Assembly (NCBI GenBank): GCA_910584365.1
Contig: CAJUAF010000010.1
Coordinates: 37,327 to 101,326, forward strand
Direction: 5' to 3'
Length of the DNA: 64,000 nt
Source of the DNA: an uncultured Muribaculaceae bacterium
GTDB taxonomy: Bacteria > Bacteroidota > Bacteroidia > Bacteroidales > Muribaculaceae
The notes beneath the pieces were generated by a model. It ran no database searches, was not told the origin of the DNA, and saw only the letters and a program-made list of their open reading frames with translations. Both the position numbers and the translations under genes were made by a program. Positions 9,367 through 18,197 of the stretch are shown piece by piece. Position 1 is the stretch's first letter. The number at the start of each line of letters is the position of its first letter.

Positions 9367-9927
9367 TCAGTCATGGGCGGTGATATACTGTTCGATTTTT
9401 TTTACAGCCAGATGATAGGAAGCTTTCAGCGCGCCCACGGACGTGCCGAGAATCTCCGACATCTGTTCGTACTTCATTTCATCATAATACTTCATGTTGA
9501 AGACAAGACGCTGTTTCTCGGGGAGGGAGGCGACGACCTTTCGGAGTTTCAGAGCCAGCTCGTCGCCGTCGACATATTCGTCGCTCTCGATAAGATTGAC
9601 AAGATGACTCTCCTCGTCATCGAGGCTTAGGCTGAGACGCTTGCGTTCCCTGGCCAGGAAGGTGATGGCCTCGTTGAGGGCAATCTTGTAAAGCCATGTC
9701 GACAGCTTGGCATCCCCCCGGAAGCCTTCGACCGACTGCCATGCTTTCAGGAACGTGTTCTGAAGGATATCGTTGGCGTCATCGTGGTTCTCCACCATAC
9801 GGCGCACCTGCCAGTAAAGCGGCTCCGAATAGAGACGCATCACTTCGTTGAATGCCTGGCGGCAGGTAGCAGGTTGCCGCAGGCGCTCAATCAGTTCGGT
9901 GTCTTCGCGTGGTAGTTCTTTTGCCAT
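9367..9927 (-). CDS. ECF (sigma-70 family) RNA polymerase sigma factor
   Basis: A 186-residue sigma factor with the two ECF regions: sigma-2 (about residues 20-95, with DDANDILQNTFLKAWQ and FRGDAKLSTWLYKIALNEA) and sigma-4 (about 125-182, with LPEKQRLVFNMKYYDEMKYE and the helix-turn-helix ILGTSVGALKASYHLAVKKIE). It would direct RNA polymerase to an envelope-stress regulon. It heads an operon with a probable anti-sigma factor and a Spy-like protein; the 140-bp spacer to the next gene is longer than usual for the pair. A -7/-33 promoter lies about 40 bp upstream. Confidence 0.95.
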   Translation of the reverse strand: MAKELPREDTELIERLRQPATCRQAFNEVMRLYSEPLYWQVRRMVENHDDANDILQNTFLKAWQSVEGFRGDAKLSTWLYKIALNEAITFLARERKRLSLSLDDEESHLVNLIESDEYVDGDELALKLRKVVASLPEKQRLVFNMKYYDEMKYEQMSEILGTSVGALKASYHLAVKKIEQYITAHD

Positions 9928-9968
9928 TATAATCGAAAGGAGTTATTCCCGGGGAATTTTTTCTGCCC

Positions 9969-10001
9969 CAAATTTAACACTTTATTTCGGTTTTTGCCAA
10001 A
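9969..10001 (-). promoter_or_regulatory. Bacteroidetes promoter of the ECF sigma gene
   Basis: On the minus strand TTTG (10001-9998), a 21-nt spacer, then TAAATTTG (9976-9969), matching the TTTG/TAnnTTTG housekeeping consensus. The expected transcript starts about 35 nt before the sigma factor ATG. Confidence 0.65.
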
Positions 10002-10081
10002 CGCAGCGGGATTTTTTACGGTTTATTCACTCATTTTTCAACTTCGCTATCCTTACGGCGCAGGATTCGGAAAAAATTTCG

Positions 10082-10089
10082 TAACTTTG
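10082..10089 (+). promoter_or_regulatory. -7 element TAACTTTG abutting the TonB receptor start
   Basis: TAACTTTG matches TAnnTTTG and ends 6 nt before the first ATG (10096) of the TonB receptor gene. No clear TTTG -33 element at the normal distance. Transcription from it would yield a leaderless or nearly leaderless message, or imply use of the internal ATG at 10177. Confidence 0.55.
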
Positions 10090-10095
10090 TACCTT

Positions 10096-12429
10096 ATGAA
10101 AGATTCACCCTTTGTCAGCGGCACTTCCACCCCTGCGGCCAGTCCCCTCCGGGAGGGCGCGGGGCGCCTTCTGTGGATGCTTGCGCTTCTTCTGTTTTGC
10201 GCGGGAACTGCGGGAGCCACCGAAAGTTTCCGGGCCGACTCGACGGCGCTCCCCACCAGGGAACATCTGCTGGGCGAAGTATCGGTGACAGCCATCAAGG
10301 GGGGTGACCATCCCAACGCCGACGAAACCGTAACATATATCGGCAACTCAATGATTGAATCGCTGAATATAGTCAACCTGAAACAGGCGGCCGCCATAGC
10401 CCCTAATTTCTATATCCCGGCATATGGATCCCGGATGACCTCATCGGTTTATGTCCGTGGACTCGGAACACGCATAGACCAGCCGGCCGTGGGTCTCAAC
10501 ATCGACAATATTCCCATCATCAATAAAGATAATTTCGATTTCGATCTGCCCGACATAGAGCGCATCGAGATTCTCCGCGGTCCCCAGAATATCCTTTACG
10601 GACGCAACACGATGGGGGGCCTCATCAATCTCTATACCCTCTCCCCGCTGAGTTACGAAGGAGTGCGGGTCAGAGTGACGGGGGGAAGCCACGGGATTTT
10701 CCGCACTTCCGCCGGAGTGTACGGCAAACTGTCGCCCCGCCTGGGGATGTCGCTCACCGGGGAAATCTCGGGCACGAACGGATTCTACCGCAACTCCTTC
10801 AACGACACTCCCGTAGGGCGCGAACGGCTCGGCAGTCTGCGCTGGAAGACCTCTTTCCGACCCACGGGAAAAGTCATCGTGGAAAATACGGCCATCATGA
10901 CCCGAGCCCGACAGAACGGCTACCCCTACCAGAAAGCCGACGCCCGGGAAATCGCCTATAACGACACCTGCTATTACAAACGTTTTTCATTTGTCGACGG
11001 TCTGACGGTCAAACATTCCTTCCGCGGCATAACATTTTCATCCATCATGAGTTTTCAGTATCTTGACGACGACATGACTCTCGATCAGGATTTTACCGTG
11101 GAGGATTATTTCACTCTGCGCCAGAAGCGCAAGGAGTGGGCGGTAACCGGGGACTTCGTGGCCCGCGGTCCGGAGACCGGAGCATATTCCTGGCTGTCAG
11201 GGGTATTCGGATTCTATCGCCACACCGATATGCAGGCTCCGGTGACATTCATGCAGACGGGGATTGACCGCCTGGTCACCGCCAACCGAAACAAAATCAA
11301 TCCCCAGTATCCTGTCGGATGGGACACGCCCTCCTTCACCCTCGGAAGCGACTTCAGGATGCCCGCAGGCGGATTCTCCCTCTACCATGAAAGCCGCCTG
11401 AAACTCGGGGACTTCACCCTGACCGGCGGCCTGAGATTCGACATGGAGACCACAAAGCTCAACTACCGGAGCTTCTGCAACACGGCTTACACCATCTACG
11501 ACAATACCGCTTCTGGGGGCGTTCTGCCCCCTCCACTGCCGCTCCCCGTCTTCAGGAAAGAGACCCTGGACATCGACGAGTGCGGAAAAATCTCCAAGAA
11601 TTATAACCAGCTGCTGCCGAAATTCTCGGTCTCCTATATCCTGCCCGACAATATCGGCAACGTCTTCGCCTCCGCCACCAAAGGCTACAAGACCGGCGGC
11701 TATAATACCCAGATGTTCTCCGATTTCCTTCAGCAGAGGATGATGCGCGAGATGGGTATCGCCCAGCAATACAATGTGGAGGAAACCGTGGCGTACAGAC
11801 CTGAGACTGACTGGAACTACGAAATCGGCGCCCATCTTTCCCTGCTGGAGCATCGGCTGAGTCTCGACCTGTCGGCATTCTGGATTGACGTCGATAACCA
11901 GCAGGTCACTATGTTCCCTCCCGGAAGCATAACCGGCCGCGTAATGGCCAACGCAGGGCGCTCGCGTTCGCGGGGCGTCGAGCTAGCGGCCCGCTACCGC
12001 GCTCCCTGGGGATGGTTCGCCCAATGTTCCTACGGTTTTACCGATGCCAGGTTCGTCCGTTTCGACAACGGTCGGGCCGACTATTCGGGGAAGCATATCC
12101 CATACGCCCCCTCCAACACCCTTTTCCTCGGAGCAGGCGTGTCCAGACCTCTGACCGGCTTCATTGACCGGGTTTCAGCACAGGTCAATACCCGCGGCAC
12201 AGGAAAAATCTACTGGGATGAGGCCAACTCCATAAGCCAGCCCTTCTATATGCTGCTTAACGCCTCCCTGGAACTCTCCCACCGGCAGTTTTCCCTGGAA
12301 CTCTGGGCCGACAACCTGACGGGAACGCAATATGCGACCTTTTATTTCGTTTCAATAGGGAACGCATTCCTGCAGCGGGGCAACGGCTTCTCGGCGGGCG
12401 CCACGTTAAGTTGCAAACTCGATTTCTAA
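10096..12429 (+). CDS. TonB-dependent outer-membrane receptor
   Basis: A receptor of about 777 residues from the ATG at 10096. The plug domain is clear: ADETVTYIGNSMIESLN, then DIERIEILRGPQNILYGRNTMGGLIN, followed by the 22-strand barrel ending in a C-terminal aromatic-containing strand (ATLSCKLDF). There is no SusD-like partner and no N-terminal carboxypeptidase-like domain, so it is more like a siderophore, vitamin or metal receptor than a glycan SusC. The hydrophobic signal (MLALLLFCAGTAGA) begins at internal Met28 (10177), so the first 27 residues would be an unusually long N-region; a start at 10177 is a real alternative. A lipoprotein gene follows 84 bp downstream and may be part of the same uptake unit. 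Ligand unknown. Confidence 0.92.
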   Translation: MKDSPFVSGTSTPAASPLREGAGRLLWMLALLLFCAGTAGATESFRADSTALPTREHLLGEVSVTAIKGGDHPNADETVTYIGNSMIESLNIVNLKQAAAIAPNFYIPAYGSRMTSSVYVRGLGTRIDQPAVGLNIDNIPIINKDNFDFDLPDIERIEILRGPQNILYGRNTMGGLINLYTLSPLSYEGVRVRVTGGSHGIFRTSAGVYGKLSPRLGMSLTGEISGTNGFYRNSFNDTPVGRERLGSLRWKTSFRPTGKVIVENTAIMTRARQNGYPYQKADAREIAYNDTCYYKRFSFVDGLTVKHSFRGITFSSIMSFQYLDDDMTLDQDFTVEDYFTLRQKRKEWAVTGDFVARGPETGAYSWLSGVFGFYRHTDMQAPVTFMQTGIDRLVTANRNKINPQYPVGWDTPSFTLGSDFRMPAGGFSLYHESRLKLGDFTLTGGLRFDMETTKLNYRSFCNTAYTIYDNTASGGVLPPPLPLPVFRKETLDIDECGKISKNYNQLLPKFSVSYILPDNIGNVFASATKGYKTGGYNTQMFSDFLQQRMMREMGIAQQYNVEETVAYRPETDWNYEIGAHLSLLEHRLSLDLSAFWIDVDNQQVTMFPPGSITGRVMANAGRSRSRGVELAARYRAPWGWFAQCSYGFTDARFVRFDNGRADYSGKHIPYAPSNTLFLGAGVSRPLTGFIDRVSAQVNTRGTGKIYWDEANSISQPFYMLLNASLELSHRQFSLELWADNLTGTQYATFYFVSIGNAFLQRGNGFSAGATLSCKLDF

Positions 12430-12513
12430 CCTTTATTAATAAACATAAAAGCCTTTGACCTCATATTGCGGTCCACTTACCTACCATTAATAATCAATAA
12501 AAAAACTCAAAAT

Positions 12514-13368
12514 ATGAAATTCCTGAAACTTATTCCGCTTCTGTTGCTCCCCGCTGTCGTTCTCCCCTCCTGCTCGGATGATGATAACGAGCGCGACAAC
12601 ACGGCAACGCTCACCCTGCCCACAACAACCAACTTTATCGCTTCCTACGATAACACAACCGGCACTCTGAACTCCCTTCCCGGAGCCTCTTTCAATATTA
12701 CCGTAAACTATTCGGCCTCCACTTATCAGGTCTCGGTCAGCGACCTGCAGTATGCTCCCGGTCAGGTAGCAACCTCCTTTGTACTTCCCGAACTGCATTA
12801 CGCAGTCACAAACGACGGATGGGAAATGGAACATGAGGGGGACATCAAAGTCGATGCCTCCAACGGAGTCAGCACTATCTCCGACCTGAAAGTGGTCTTC
12901 AATCTCCGCGCCACCGGCGACCAGACTCTTGTGGCCCTGTCGTTCACAATCGACCATCGCTACGACATCAACACCGTCCTGGTCCAGAATGTATTTGTCG
13001 GGACAACCTCTTCGGTGGATATGACCGACCCCACCGACAAACCGTTCTCCACCAAGAATCCCCAGTATTTTGTCCAAATTGACAAGACAGGGAAAACCGC
13101 TACCCTCAGAATCGCCTATCCCCAGTTCGTGGCCACAATGCCTACATCCATCCAGGTCATGGATTTCCCCGGCATCCCTCTCACCATCACCCGCGAAGGC
13201 TTCAGCCTCAACGCCAGCGAGATAATTCCGGAAATCAAGGGCACCCCCTATCCCAACTTCAAGATTACCAATCTCCATGCTACTGTGGAAACCGGGGATG
13301 ACTTCGACCTTACTTTCGAGTGTGAACATTTCAACCGCCGCGTTACCGTGGAAGGCACGGCCTATTGA
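12514..13368 (+). CDS. Uncharacterised lipoprotein next to TonB receptor
   Basis: A 284-residue protein starting MKFLKLIPLLLLPAVVLPSC with a lipobox ending in Cys20 followed by Ser-Asp-Asp-Asp, the acidic stretch often seen in Bacteroidetes lipoproteins, including surface-exposed ones. The rest is predicted to be mostly beta: alternating hydrophobic strands with Thr/Asn-rich turns, in two apparent halves (about 30-160 and 170-284). It resembles no domain I can name with confidence. The start at 12514 is chosen because it begins the signal peptide; an upstream in-frame ATG at 12466 would place 16 polar residues before it. It follows the TonB receptor gene by 84 bp, so a role as accessory ligand-binding lipoprotein is inferred. 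Confidence 0.8.
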   Translation: MKFLKLIPLLLLPAVVLPSCSDDDNERDNTATLTLPTTTNFIASYDNTTGTLNSLPGASFNITVNYSASTYQVSVSDLQYAPGQVATSFVLPELHYAVTNDGWEMEHEGDIKVDASNGVSTISDLKVVFNLRATGDQTLVALSFTIDHRYDINTVLVQNVFVGTTSSVDMTDPTDKPFSTKNPQYFVQIDKTGKTATLRIAYPQFVATMPTSIQVMDFPGIPLTITREGFSLNASEIIPEIKGTPYPNFKITNLHATVETGDDFDLTFECEHFNRRVTVEGTAY

Positions 13369-13443
13369 TTCCAAGCCGGATAATCCTCCTCTCTCTCCAA
13401 CCTCCCTCTTTCCGAAATTCTCTCACCCAACTCCAAGCGAACA

Positions 13444-14679
13444 ATGATGATGACGAATACTGGTAAGCGTAAAATCTGTATTGTGACAAGTACCCGCGCC
13501 GACTGGGGACTTTTGAGCGGCGTCGCCCGCGAACTCCGGGACAATGAGGCCGTGGAACTGCAGATTGTCGCTACCAATATGCACCTGAATCCGAATTACG
13601 GCATGACCGTCAACGAAATAATCGAAGACGGCATGACTGTCAACGAGTGTGTGGAGATGAACTCCAAGTCCGACTCCCCCCATCATACGGCCATTGCTAC
13701 CGGCAAATGCCTGGAAGGGATGGCCCGGGCTTTTCACAAACTCAAGCCCGACCTGCTGGTGATTCTCGGAGACCGCTACGAGATGCTCGCCGTGGCGACG
13801 GCAGCCACCATCATGAGGATTCCTATCGCCCATATCGCGGGGGGCGAGATTTCGGAAGGAGCTTTCGACGACAACATCCGCCACGCCCTGACAAAACTCT
13901 CCACCATCCACTTCACAGCCACGGACGCCTACCGCAACCGGGTGATTTCCATGGGAGAGGATCCGGCGCGGGTGTTCAACGTAGGCTCACTCGGTGTCTA
14001 TAACATCCTCAACGAGCCGGTGCTGTCAAAGACCGAACTGGAAGCCTCCATCGGGATGGAAATCAACGCATCCACCCTGCTTGTCACCCTCCATCCGGCC
14101 ACGATGGATATCGTCCCCGTGGCTGAACGGTGTCAGGCTCTTCTGGACGCTCTCGATAGTTTTGTCCTTTCCCGAATCATCTTCACTTATCCCAACAACG
14201 ATCCGGAAGGGGAGGTAATCATCCGGATGATCAACGACTACGCCGCCAGAAATCCCAAACGCACAGTTATAGTCCCCTCCCTGGGGCGCCACCGTTATAT
14301 CTCGGCACTGCATTATGTCAGCGCTGTGGTCGGGAACTCCTCCAGCGGTATCGTGGAAGTACCTACAATGAGAATACCTACCGTCGACATCGGAATCCGC
14401 CAGCAGGGCCGGATTGCCGCATCTTCGGTAATCCACTGCGGAGGAGAAGCCGAGGAGATACATCAGGCCATTTCTTTCGCACTTTCCCCCGCCGGCAAAC
14501 GGCTTGCCCTGGAGACAGACAATCCATACGCCCGGCGCGATACAGTCAGACGCATAGTAGATACCCTGGTAACAATCCGTCCGGAGAAACTTACCGCCAA
14601 ACGGTTCGTGGATCCCTATCCCATCCTGAACGTTCCCGCCAATATGATACAGGAACAGGAGGATCCCCATTATCTGTAA
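13444..14679 (+). CDS. neuC: Hydrolysing UDP/GDP-sugar 2-epimerase (NeuC/LegG-like)
   Basis: A 411-residue enzyme of the hydrolysing 2-epimerase family (NeuC, LegG/PtmD), which removes the nucleotide from UDP-GlcNAc or a GDP/UDP-diacetylbacillosamine and inverts C2 to give free ManNAc or the 2,4-diacetamido mannose analogue, the substrate for nonulosonate synthase. Family signatures: ICIVTSTRADWGLL at the start, VILGDRYEMLAVATAA near residue 105, HIAGGEISEGAFDD near 135, and VVGNSSSGIVEVP near 300. Three consecutive ATG codons (13444, 13447, 13450) make the exact start open. The next genes are a CMP-sugar synthetase and a CBS-nucleotidyltransferase, the latter pointing to the GDP-linked legionaminic route rather than sialic acid. 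No neuB is in the window. Confidence 0.9.
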   Translation: MMMTNTGKRKICIVTSTRADWGLLSGVARELRDNEAVELQIVATNMHLNPNYGMTVNEIIEDGMTVNECVEMNSKSDSPHHTAIATGKCLEGMARAFHKLKPDLLVILGDRYEMLAVATAATIMRIPIAHIAGGEISEGAFDDNIRHALTKLSTIHFTATDAYRNRVISMGEDPARVFNVGSLGVYNILNEPVLSKTELEASIGMEINASTLLVTLHPATMDIVPVAERCQALLDALDSFVLSRIIFTYPNNDPEGEVIIRMINDYAARNPKRTVIVPSLGRHRYISALHYVSAVVGNSSSGIVEVPTMRIPTVDIGIRQQGRIAASSVIHCGGEAEEIHQAISFALSPAGKRLALETDNPYARRDTVRRIVDTLVTIRPEKLTAKRFVDPYPILNVPANMIQEQEDPHYL

Positions 14680-14721
14680 TTAATCCATATTTTGTCGTCC
14701 AACACAATTCATCATAGGAAT

Positions 14722-15477
14722 ATGACAGATTATATCCGCGGCATCAGGCCGTTGTTTGTCATTCCTGCCCGGGGTGGCAGCAAAGGGATTCCGCGGAAAA
14801 ATATCGCTGACCTCGGGGGGCGCCCCCTTATCGCATATACCCTCGACGCGGCCCGGGAAACGCTTGAAAAGTATTTTCCTTCTGACGTAAGCGCGGAAAA
14901 GCAAAGAATCATCGTCTCGACCGATTCCCCGGAAATCGCATCCGTAGCTGAATCGGAAGGGACTCCGGTGCCGTTCCTGCGTCCGGCTGAACTCTCCACC
15001 GACAGAGCCGGTTCGCGCGAGGTGATTCTCCACGCGATGGATTATGCCGCGGACGCCGGAATCGAATATGACTGCGTGGTACTTCTCCAGCCGACATCGC
15101 CGTTCCGCCGTGCTTGCCATGTGGGGGAAGCTCTGTCTCTGTTCCGTCCCGGCGAGACAGACATGGTGGTATCCGTCTGCGAGACTTCAGCCAATCCTTA
15201 TTACAACTGCTTCGAGACAGACGCCGACGGGTTTCTGCATATTTCCAAAGGAGAGGGAATGCTCACACGCCGCCAGGACGCTCCCCCGGCCTGGGAATAC
15301 AACGGCGCCATCTACGTAATCGACCCCGACGCTCTGCGCCGTATGCCCCTGGGAGCATTTCCCCGCAGGATTCCTTACCCGATGACCCGCGAGGATTCCG
15401 TGGACATCGACGCGCCGCTGGACCTTGTCGTGGCCCGGGTCCTGATGCAGCGGCAAAACCCGGAGACCAGTCATTAA
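14722..15477 (+). CDS. CMP-nonulosonate cytidylyltransferase (NeuA/PtmB-like)
   Basis: A 251-residue CMP-sugar synthetase that would activate a sialic or legionaminic-type acid with CTP. The nucleotide-binding signature FVIPARGGSKGIPRKN is at residues 11-26, followed by GGRPLIAYTLDAARE, ISTDSPEIASVAE-type motif (VSTDSPEIA), VVLLQPTSPFR and the metal-binding region near DSVDIDAPLDL at the C-terminus. The ATG at 14722 gives a standard N-terminus; an upstream TTG at 14692 would add ten polar residues. It lies 42 bp after the 2-epimerase gene and 17 bp before the CBS-nucleotidyltransferase gene. By neighbours it is more likely LegF/PtmB than true NeuA, but substrate cannot be read from sequence. 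Confidence 0.9.
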   Translation: MTDYIRGIRPLFVIPARGGSKGIPRKNIADLGGRPLIAYTLDAARETLEKYFPSDVSAEKQRIIVSTDSPEIASVAESEGTPVPFLRPAELSTDRAGSREVILHAMDYAADAGIEYDCVVLLQPTSPFRRACHVGEALSLFRPGETDMVVSVCETSANPYYNCFETDADGFLHISKGEGMLTRRQDAPPAWEYNGAIYVIDPDALRRMPLGAFPRRIPYPMTREDSVDIDAPLDLVVARVLMQRQNPETSH

Positions 15478-15494
15478 CAGCCATACAGATTTCC

Positions 15495-16562
15495 ATGAAC
15501 AGCAAGGAATTCAACCAGGAACTCCACATCATCGACAAGCGCGCCTCCATCCTCGACGCGCTCAACATGATGAACGCCATCACCGACGGGGTGATGACGC
15601 TCATCGTGACGAAAGAAAACGGAATCGTGGACGGCACCGTCACCGACGGTGACATCCGCCGCGCTTTCCTCAAAGGCGCCACGCTTGAAAGCACAATCGC
15701 ACGGGCCGCCAACAGGAACTTCTGTTCCATAGGACCCGACGGGCCGGTATGGAAAATAAAAGAGGCACGCCGAAAAGGTATCCGGCTGTTACCCGTCCTG
15801 GACGGGGAAGGGCGTCTGCTCAGGATGCTCGATCTTACCCGCGTCGATACAATGCTGCCGCTTTCGGCTATCCTTATGGCCGGAGGAAAAGGGGAACGCC
15901 TGCGCCCTATGACGCTGAAGACCCCCAAGCCTCTGCTGGAAATCGGCGGGATGCCGATCATCGACTACAATGTCAGGAACCTGTCGCGGGCCGGAATCAC
16001 CGATGTGACGGTCACTGCCCGCTATCTTGCCCAGCAGATCATAGACCACTTCTCGCGGCCGGTCTTCGGTATCGACGTGAAGTGTGTGGTCGAGGAGGAA
16101 CCCCTGGGCACTATCGGGGCGGCCTCGCTCGTCAGCCGGCCTGATGAGGGGGACACACTGGTGATGAATTCCGATTTGCTGACAACTCTTTCCCTTGAAG
16201 AGATGTTTTTATTTCATAAGGCGGAAGAAGCAGACGTCACCGTGGCGGCCATCCCCTACACGGTCTCGGTACCATACGCCATCCTCGCTACCGAAGGGAG
16301 GCGGATTCTTTCACTGGAAGAAAAACCGGCCTATTCCTATTTCGCCAATGCCGGAATCTACATCTTCTCAAACCGGCTGCTGAACACTATTCAGCCCGGG
16401 GTCCCGACTGACGCACCCGACCTTATAGAGCGCGCCATAGCCGGAGGGAAGAAAGTAGTATATTTCCCCATTGACGGCACCTGGATTGACATCGGCTCGC
16501 CGTCCGACTTCCGCCACGCCGAGGAACTCATGCGCCATCACCGGGCGATGGGCCGCATCTGA
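15495..16562 (+). CDS. CBS-pair sugar-1-phosphate nucleotidyltransferase (PtmE/LegD-like)
   Basis: A 355-residue protein with two CBS domains at the N-terminus (about residues 10-120, with NGIVDGTVTDGDIRRAFLKG) fused to a sugar nucleotidyltransferase domain (about 120-350) that begins AILMAGGKGERLRPMTLKTPKPLLEIGG-like (positions 128-155 by count) and contains GTIGAASLV and IYIFSNRLLN. This architecture is that of Campylobacter PtmE, a glucosamine-1-phosphate guanylyltransferase feeding the GDP-linked legionaminic acid pathway. With the NeuC/LegG-like and CMP-transferase genes upstream it forms a three-gene activation set. The start at 15495 is the first ATG giving the CBS domain; longer in-frame extensions overlap the previous gene. 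Confidence 0.87.
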   Translation: MNSKEFNQELHIIDKRASILDALNMMNAITDGVMTLIVTKENGIVDGTVTDGDIRRAFLKGATLESTIARAANRNFCSIGPDGPVWKIKEARRKGIRLLPVLDGEGRLLRMLDLTRVDTMLPLSAILMAGGKGERLRPMTLKTPKPLLEIGGMPIIDYNVRNLSRAGITDVTVTARYLAQQIIDHFSRPVFGIDVKCVVEEEPLGTIGAASLVSRPDEGDTLVMNSDLLTTLSLEEMFLFHKAEEADVTVAAIPYTVSVPYAILATEGRRILSLEEKPAYSYFANAGIYIFSNRLLNTIQPGVPTDAPDLIERAIAGGKKVVYFPIDGTWIDIGSPSDFRHAEELMRHHRAMGRI

Positions 16563-16599
16563 GGCAACCCGATAAACGAAAACTGTAATGAACTGAACA

Positions 16600-17964
16600 A
16601 TGGCAGATTCAAACTTCATAGATTACGTCAAGATTTTATGCCGCAGCGGAAAAGGGGGAGCAGGCTCCCGTCATTTCTACCGGGCGAAATATGTTCCCAA
16701 AGGTGGACCCGACGGAGGGGACGGAGGCCGCGGAGGCCACGTGATTCTCCGCGGAAACAAAAATATGTGGACGCTGCTTCCGCTCAAATACCGCCGCCAT
16801 GTCTTCGCCGGCAACGGCCAGAGCGGCTCGGGGGGACGCAGTTTCGGCAAGGACGGCGAAGACCAGATTATCGAAGTCCCCTGCGGAACGGTTGTTTTCG
16901 ATGCCGAGACGGGGCAGTTCCTCTGCGAAATCACCTATGACGGCCAGGAAATCAAGCTCCTCAAGGGGGGGAAAGGGGGCCTGGGCAACTGGCATTTCAA
17001 ATCGGCCACGAACCGTACTCCCCGCTATGCGCAGCCGGGAGAGCCGGCCGTGGAGCGGAGCGTTATCCTGGAGCTGAAACTGCTCGCCGACGTCGGCCTC
17101 GTGGGCTTCCCCAACGCCGGCAAGTCGACATTGCTCTCCTCCCTGTCGGCCGCCCGCCCCAAGATTGCCGACTATCCTTTCACTACGATGGAACCGCAAC
17201 TGGGTATCGTGGAATACCGCGGCAACCGTTCGTTCGTCATGGCCGACATCCCGGGGATTATCGAAGGAGCAAGCGAAGGGAAGGGCCTCGGGCTCAGATT
17301 CCTGCGTCATATAGAGCGTAATGCCGTACTGCTTTTCATGGTTCCGGCCGATGCCGACGATATCGCCCGGGAATATGAGATTCTCCTGGAAGAACTGCGC
17401 AAGTTCAATCCTCAGCTGATGGACAAGGAGCGTGTCCTGGCCATTTCGAAGAGCGATATGCTCGACCAGGAACTGAAAGACGCCATTGAACCGACACTTC
17501 CGGACGATGTTCCCCATGTCTTTATCTCCGCTGTGACCGGCGAGGGTCTGACCGAACTGAAAGATGCCCTCTGGCGTGCGATAACCGATGACGCCAACCG
17601 CATCGAAGAGACCCCCATCACCCACCGTCCGCTCGACGGTCATCACCGTGTGCCGCAGGAAGACGAATTCATTTTCTCTCCCTCGCCTGTCGCTGAGGAA
17701 GAAGCTCCCGACGCCGGAGGCCGTATGCTCGACGATATCGAATATGACGATGGCGGCGACTGGGACGATGACTTCGACGATCTCGACCCCGAAGCGGAAT
17801 ATCCTGATGGCGCTTATCCCGATGACGATGACGCCTCGGACGCCACCCTCCCTGACAGTACCTCGGCCGATGAGGATGATGACCCCGTTTCCCCTGCCGA
17901 TGCCGCCGCATACGACAGTGCTTACGAAGTCGACGAGACCGGTTTCCCCCGCAAACGCAGATAA
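16600..17964 (+). CDS. obgE: ObgE/CgtA ribosome-associated GTPase
   Basis: A 454-residue Obg GTPase with the glycine-rich Obg fold (residues 1-157, starting FIDYVKILCRSGKGGAGS and holding GGDGGRGGHV) and the G domain (about 158-330): G1 GFPNAGKST near 168, G3 DIPGIIEGA near 215, and the SKSDMLDQ G4-equivalent near 285. It acts in 50S ribosome assembly and stringent-type growth control. The C-terminal ~110 residues are a low-complexity, very Asp/Glu-rich tail (for example DDGGDWDDDFDDLDPEAE) with no TGS or OCT domain; acidic tails occur in Obg proteins but this one is long. It follows the nonulosonate genes by 37 bp and ends before a strong terminator. Confidence 0.97.
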   Translation: MADSNFIDYVKILCRSGKGGAGSRHFYRAKYVPKGGPDGGDGGRGGHVILRGNKNMWTLLPLKYRRHVFAGNGQSGSGGRSFGKDGEDQIIEVPCGTVVFDAETGQFLCEITYDGQEIKLLKGGKGGLGNWHFKSATNRTPRYAQPGEPAVERSVILELKLLADVGLVGFPNAGKSTLLSSLSAARPKIADYPFTTMEPQLGIVEYRGNRSFVMADIPGIIEGASEGKGLGLRFLRHIERNAVLLFMVPADADDIAREYEILLEELRKFNPQLMDKERVLAISKSDMLDQELKDAIEPTLPDDVPHVFISAVTGEGLTELKDALWRAITDDANRIEETPITHRPLDGHHRVPQEDEFIFSPSPVAEEEAPDAGGRMLDDIEYDDGGDWDDDFDDLDPEAEYPDGAYPDDDDASDATLPDSTSADEDDDPVSPADAAAYDSAYEVDETGFPRKRR

Positions 17965-18010
17965 TCGCCTCATCTTTCGGCAATTTTCCTATTTCTGCCT
18001 GACTTTTAGA

Positions 18011-18056
18011 AAAAACTCCGCTATACCTGTTTCAACAGGCTTAGCGGAGTTTTTTT
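18011..18056 (+). terminator. Rho-independent terminator after obgE
   Basis: A long hairpin AAAACTCCGCTA...TAGCGGAGTTTT with a second inner stem CCTGTT/AACAGG, ending in a run of seven T. It lies about 45 bp downstream of the obgE stop and closes the plus-strand unit. Confidence 0.9.
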
Positions 18057-18088
18057 ATTGCGGATTAGGGTGAGAAGAAAAAAATCGC

Positions 18089-18096
18089 TATCTTTG
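18089..18096 (+). promoter_or_regulatory. -7 promoter element TATCTTTG
   Basis: TATCTTTG followed by CA matches the Bacteroidetes -7 consensus. It would start a transcript about 95 nt before the DUF4878-like lipoprotein gene, just after the obgE terminator. The -33 element is not obvious. Confidence 0.65.
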
Positions 18097-18197
18097 CAAC
18101 ATGACAGATGCGCATCTGTCCTCAATAGTATTGAAAGTAAGACATAGACCATCATTTCTAACCTCGGGCGTGAACCGTCCGAAAAAACTTTTTCCAC

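Noticed and set aside
16636..17973. 445-codon minus-strand frame opposite obgE
   Set aside because: Mirror of obgE codons; obgE has all Obg and G-domain motifs.
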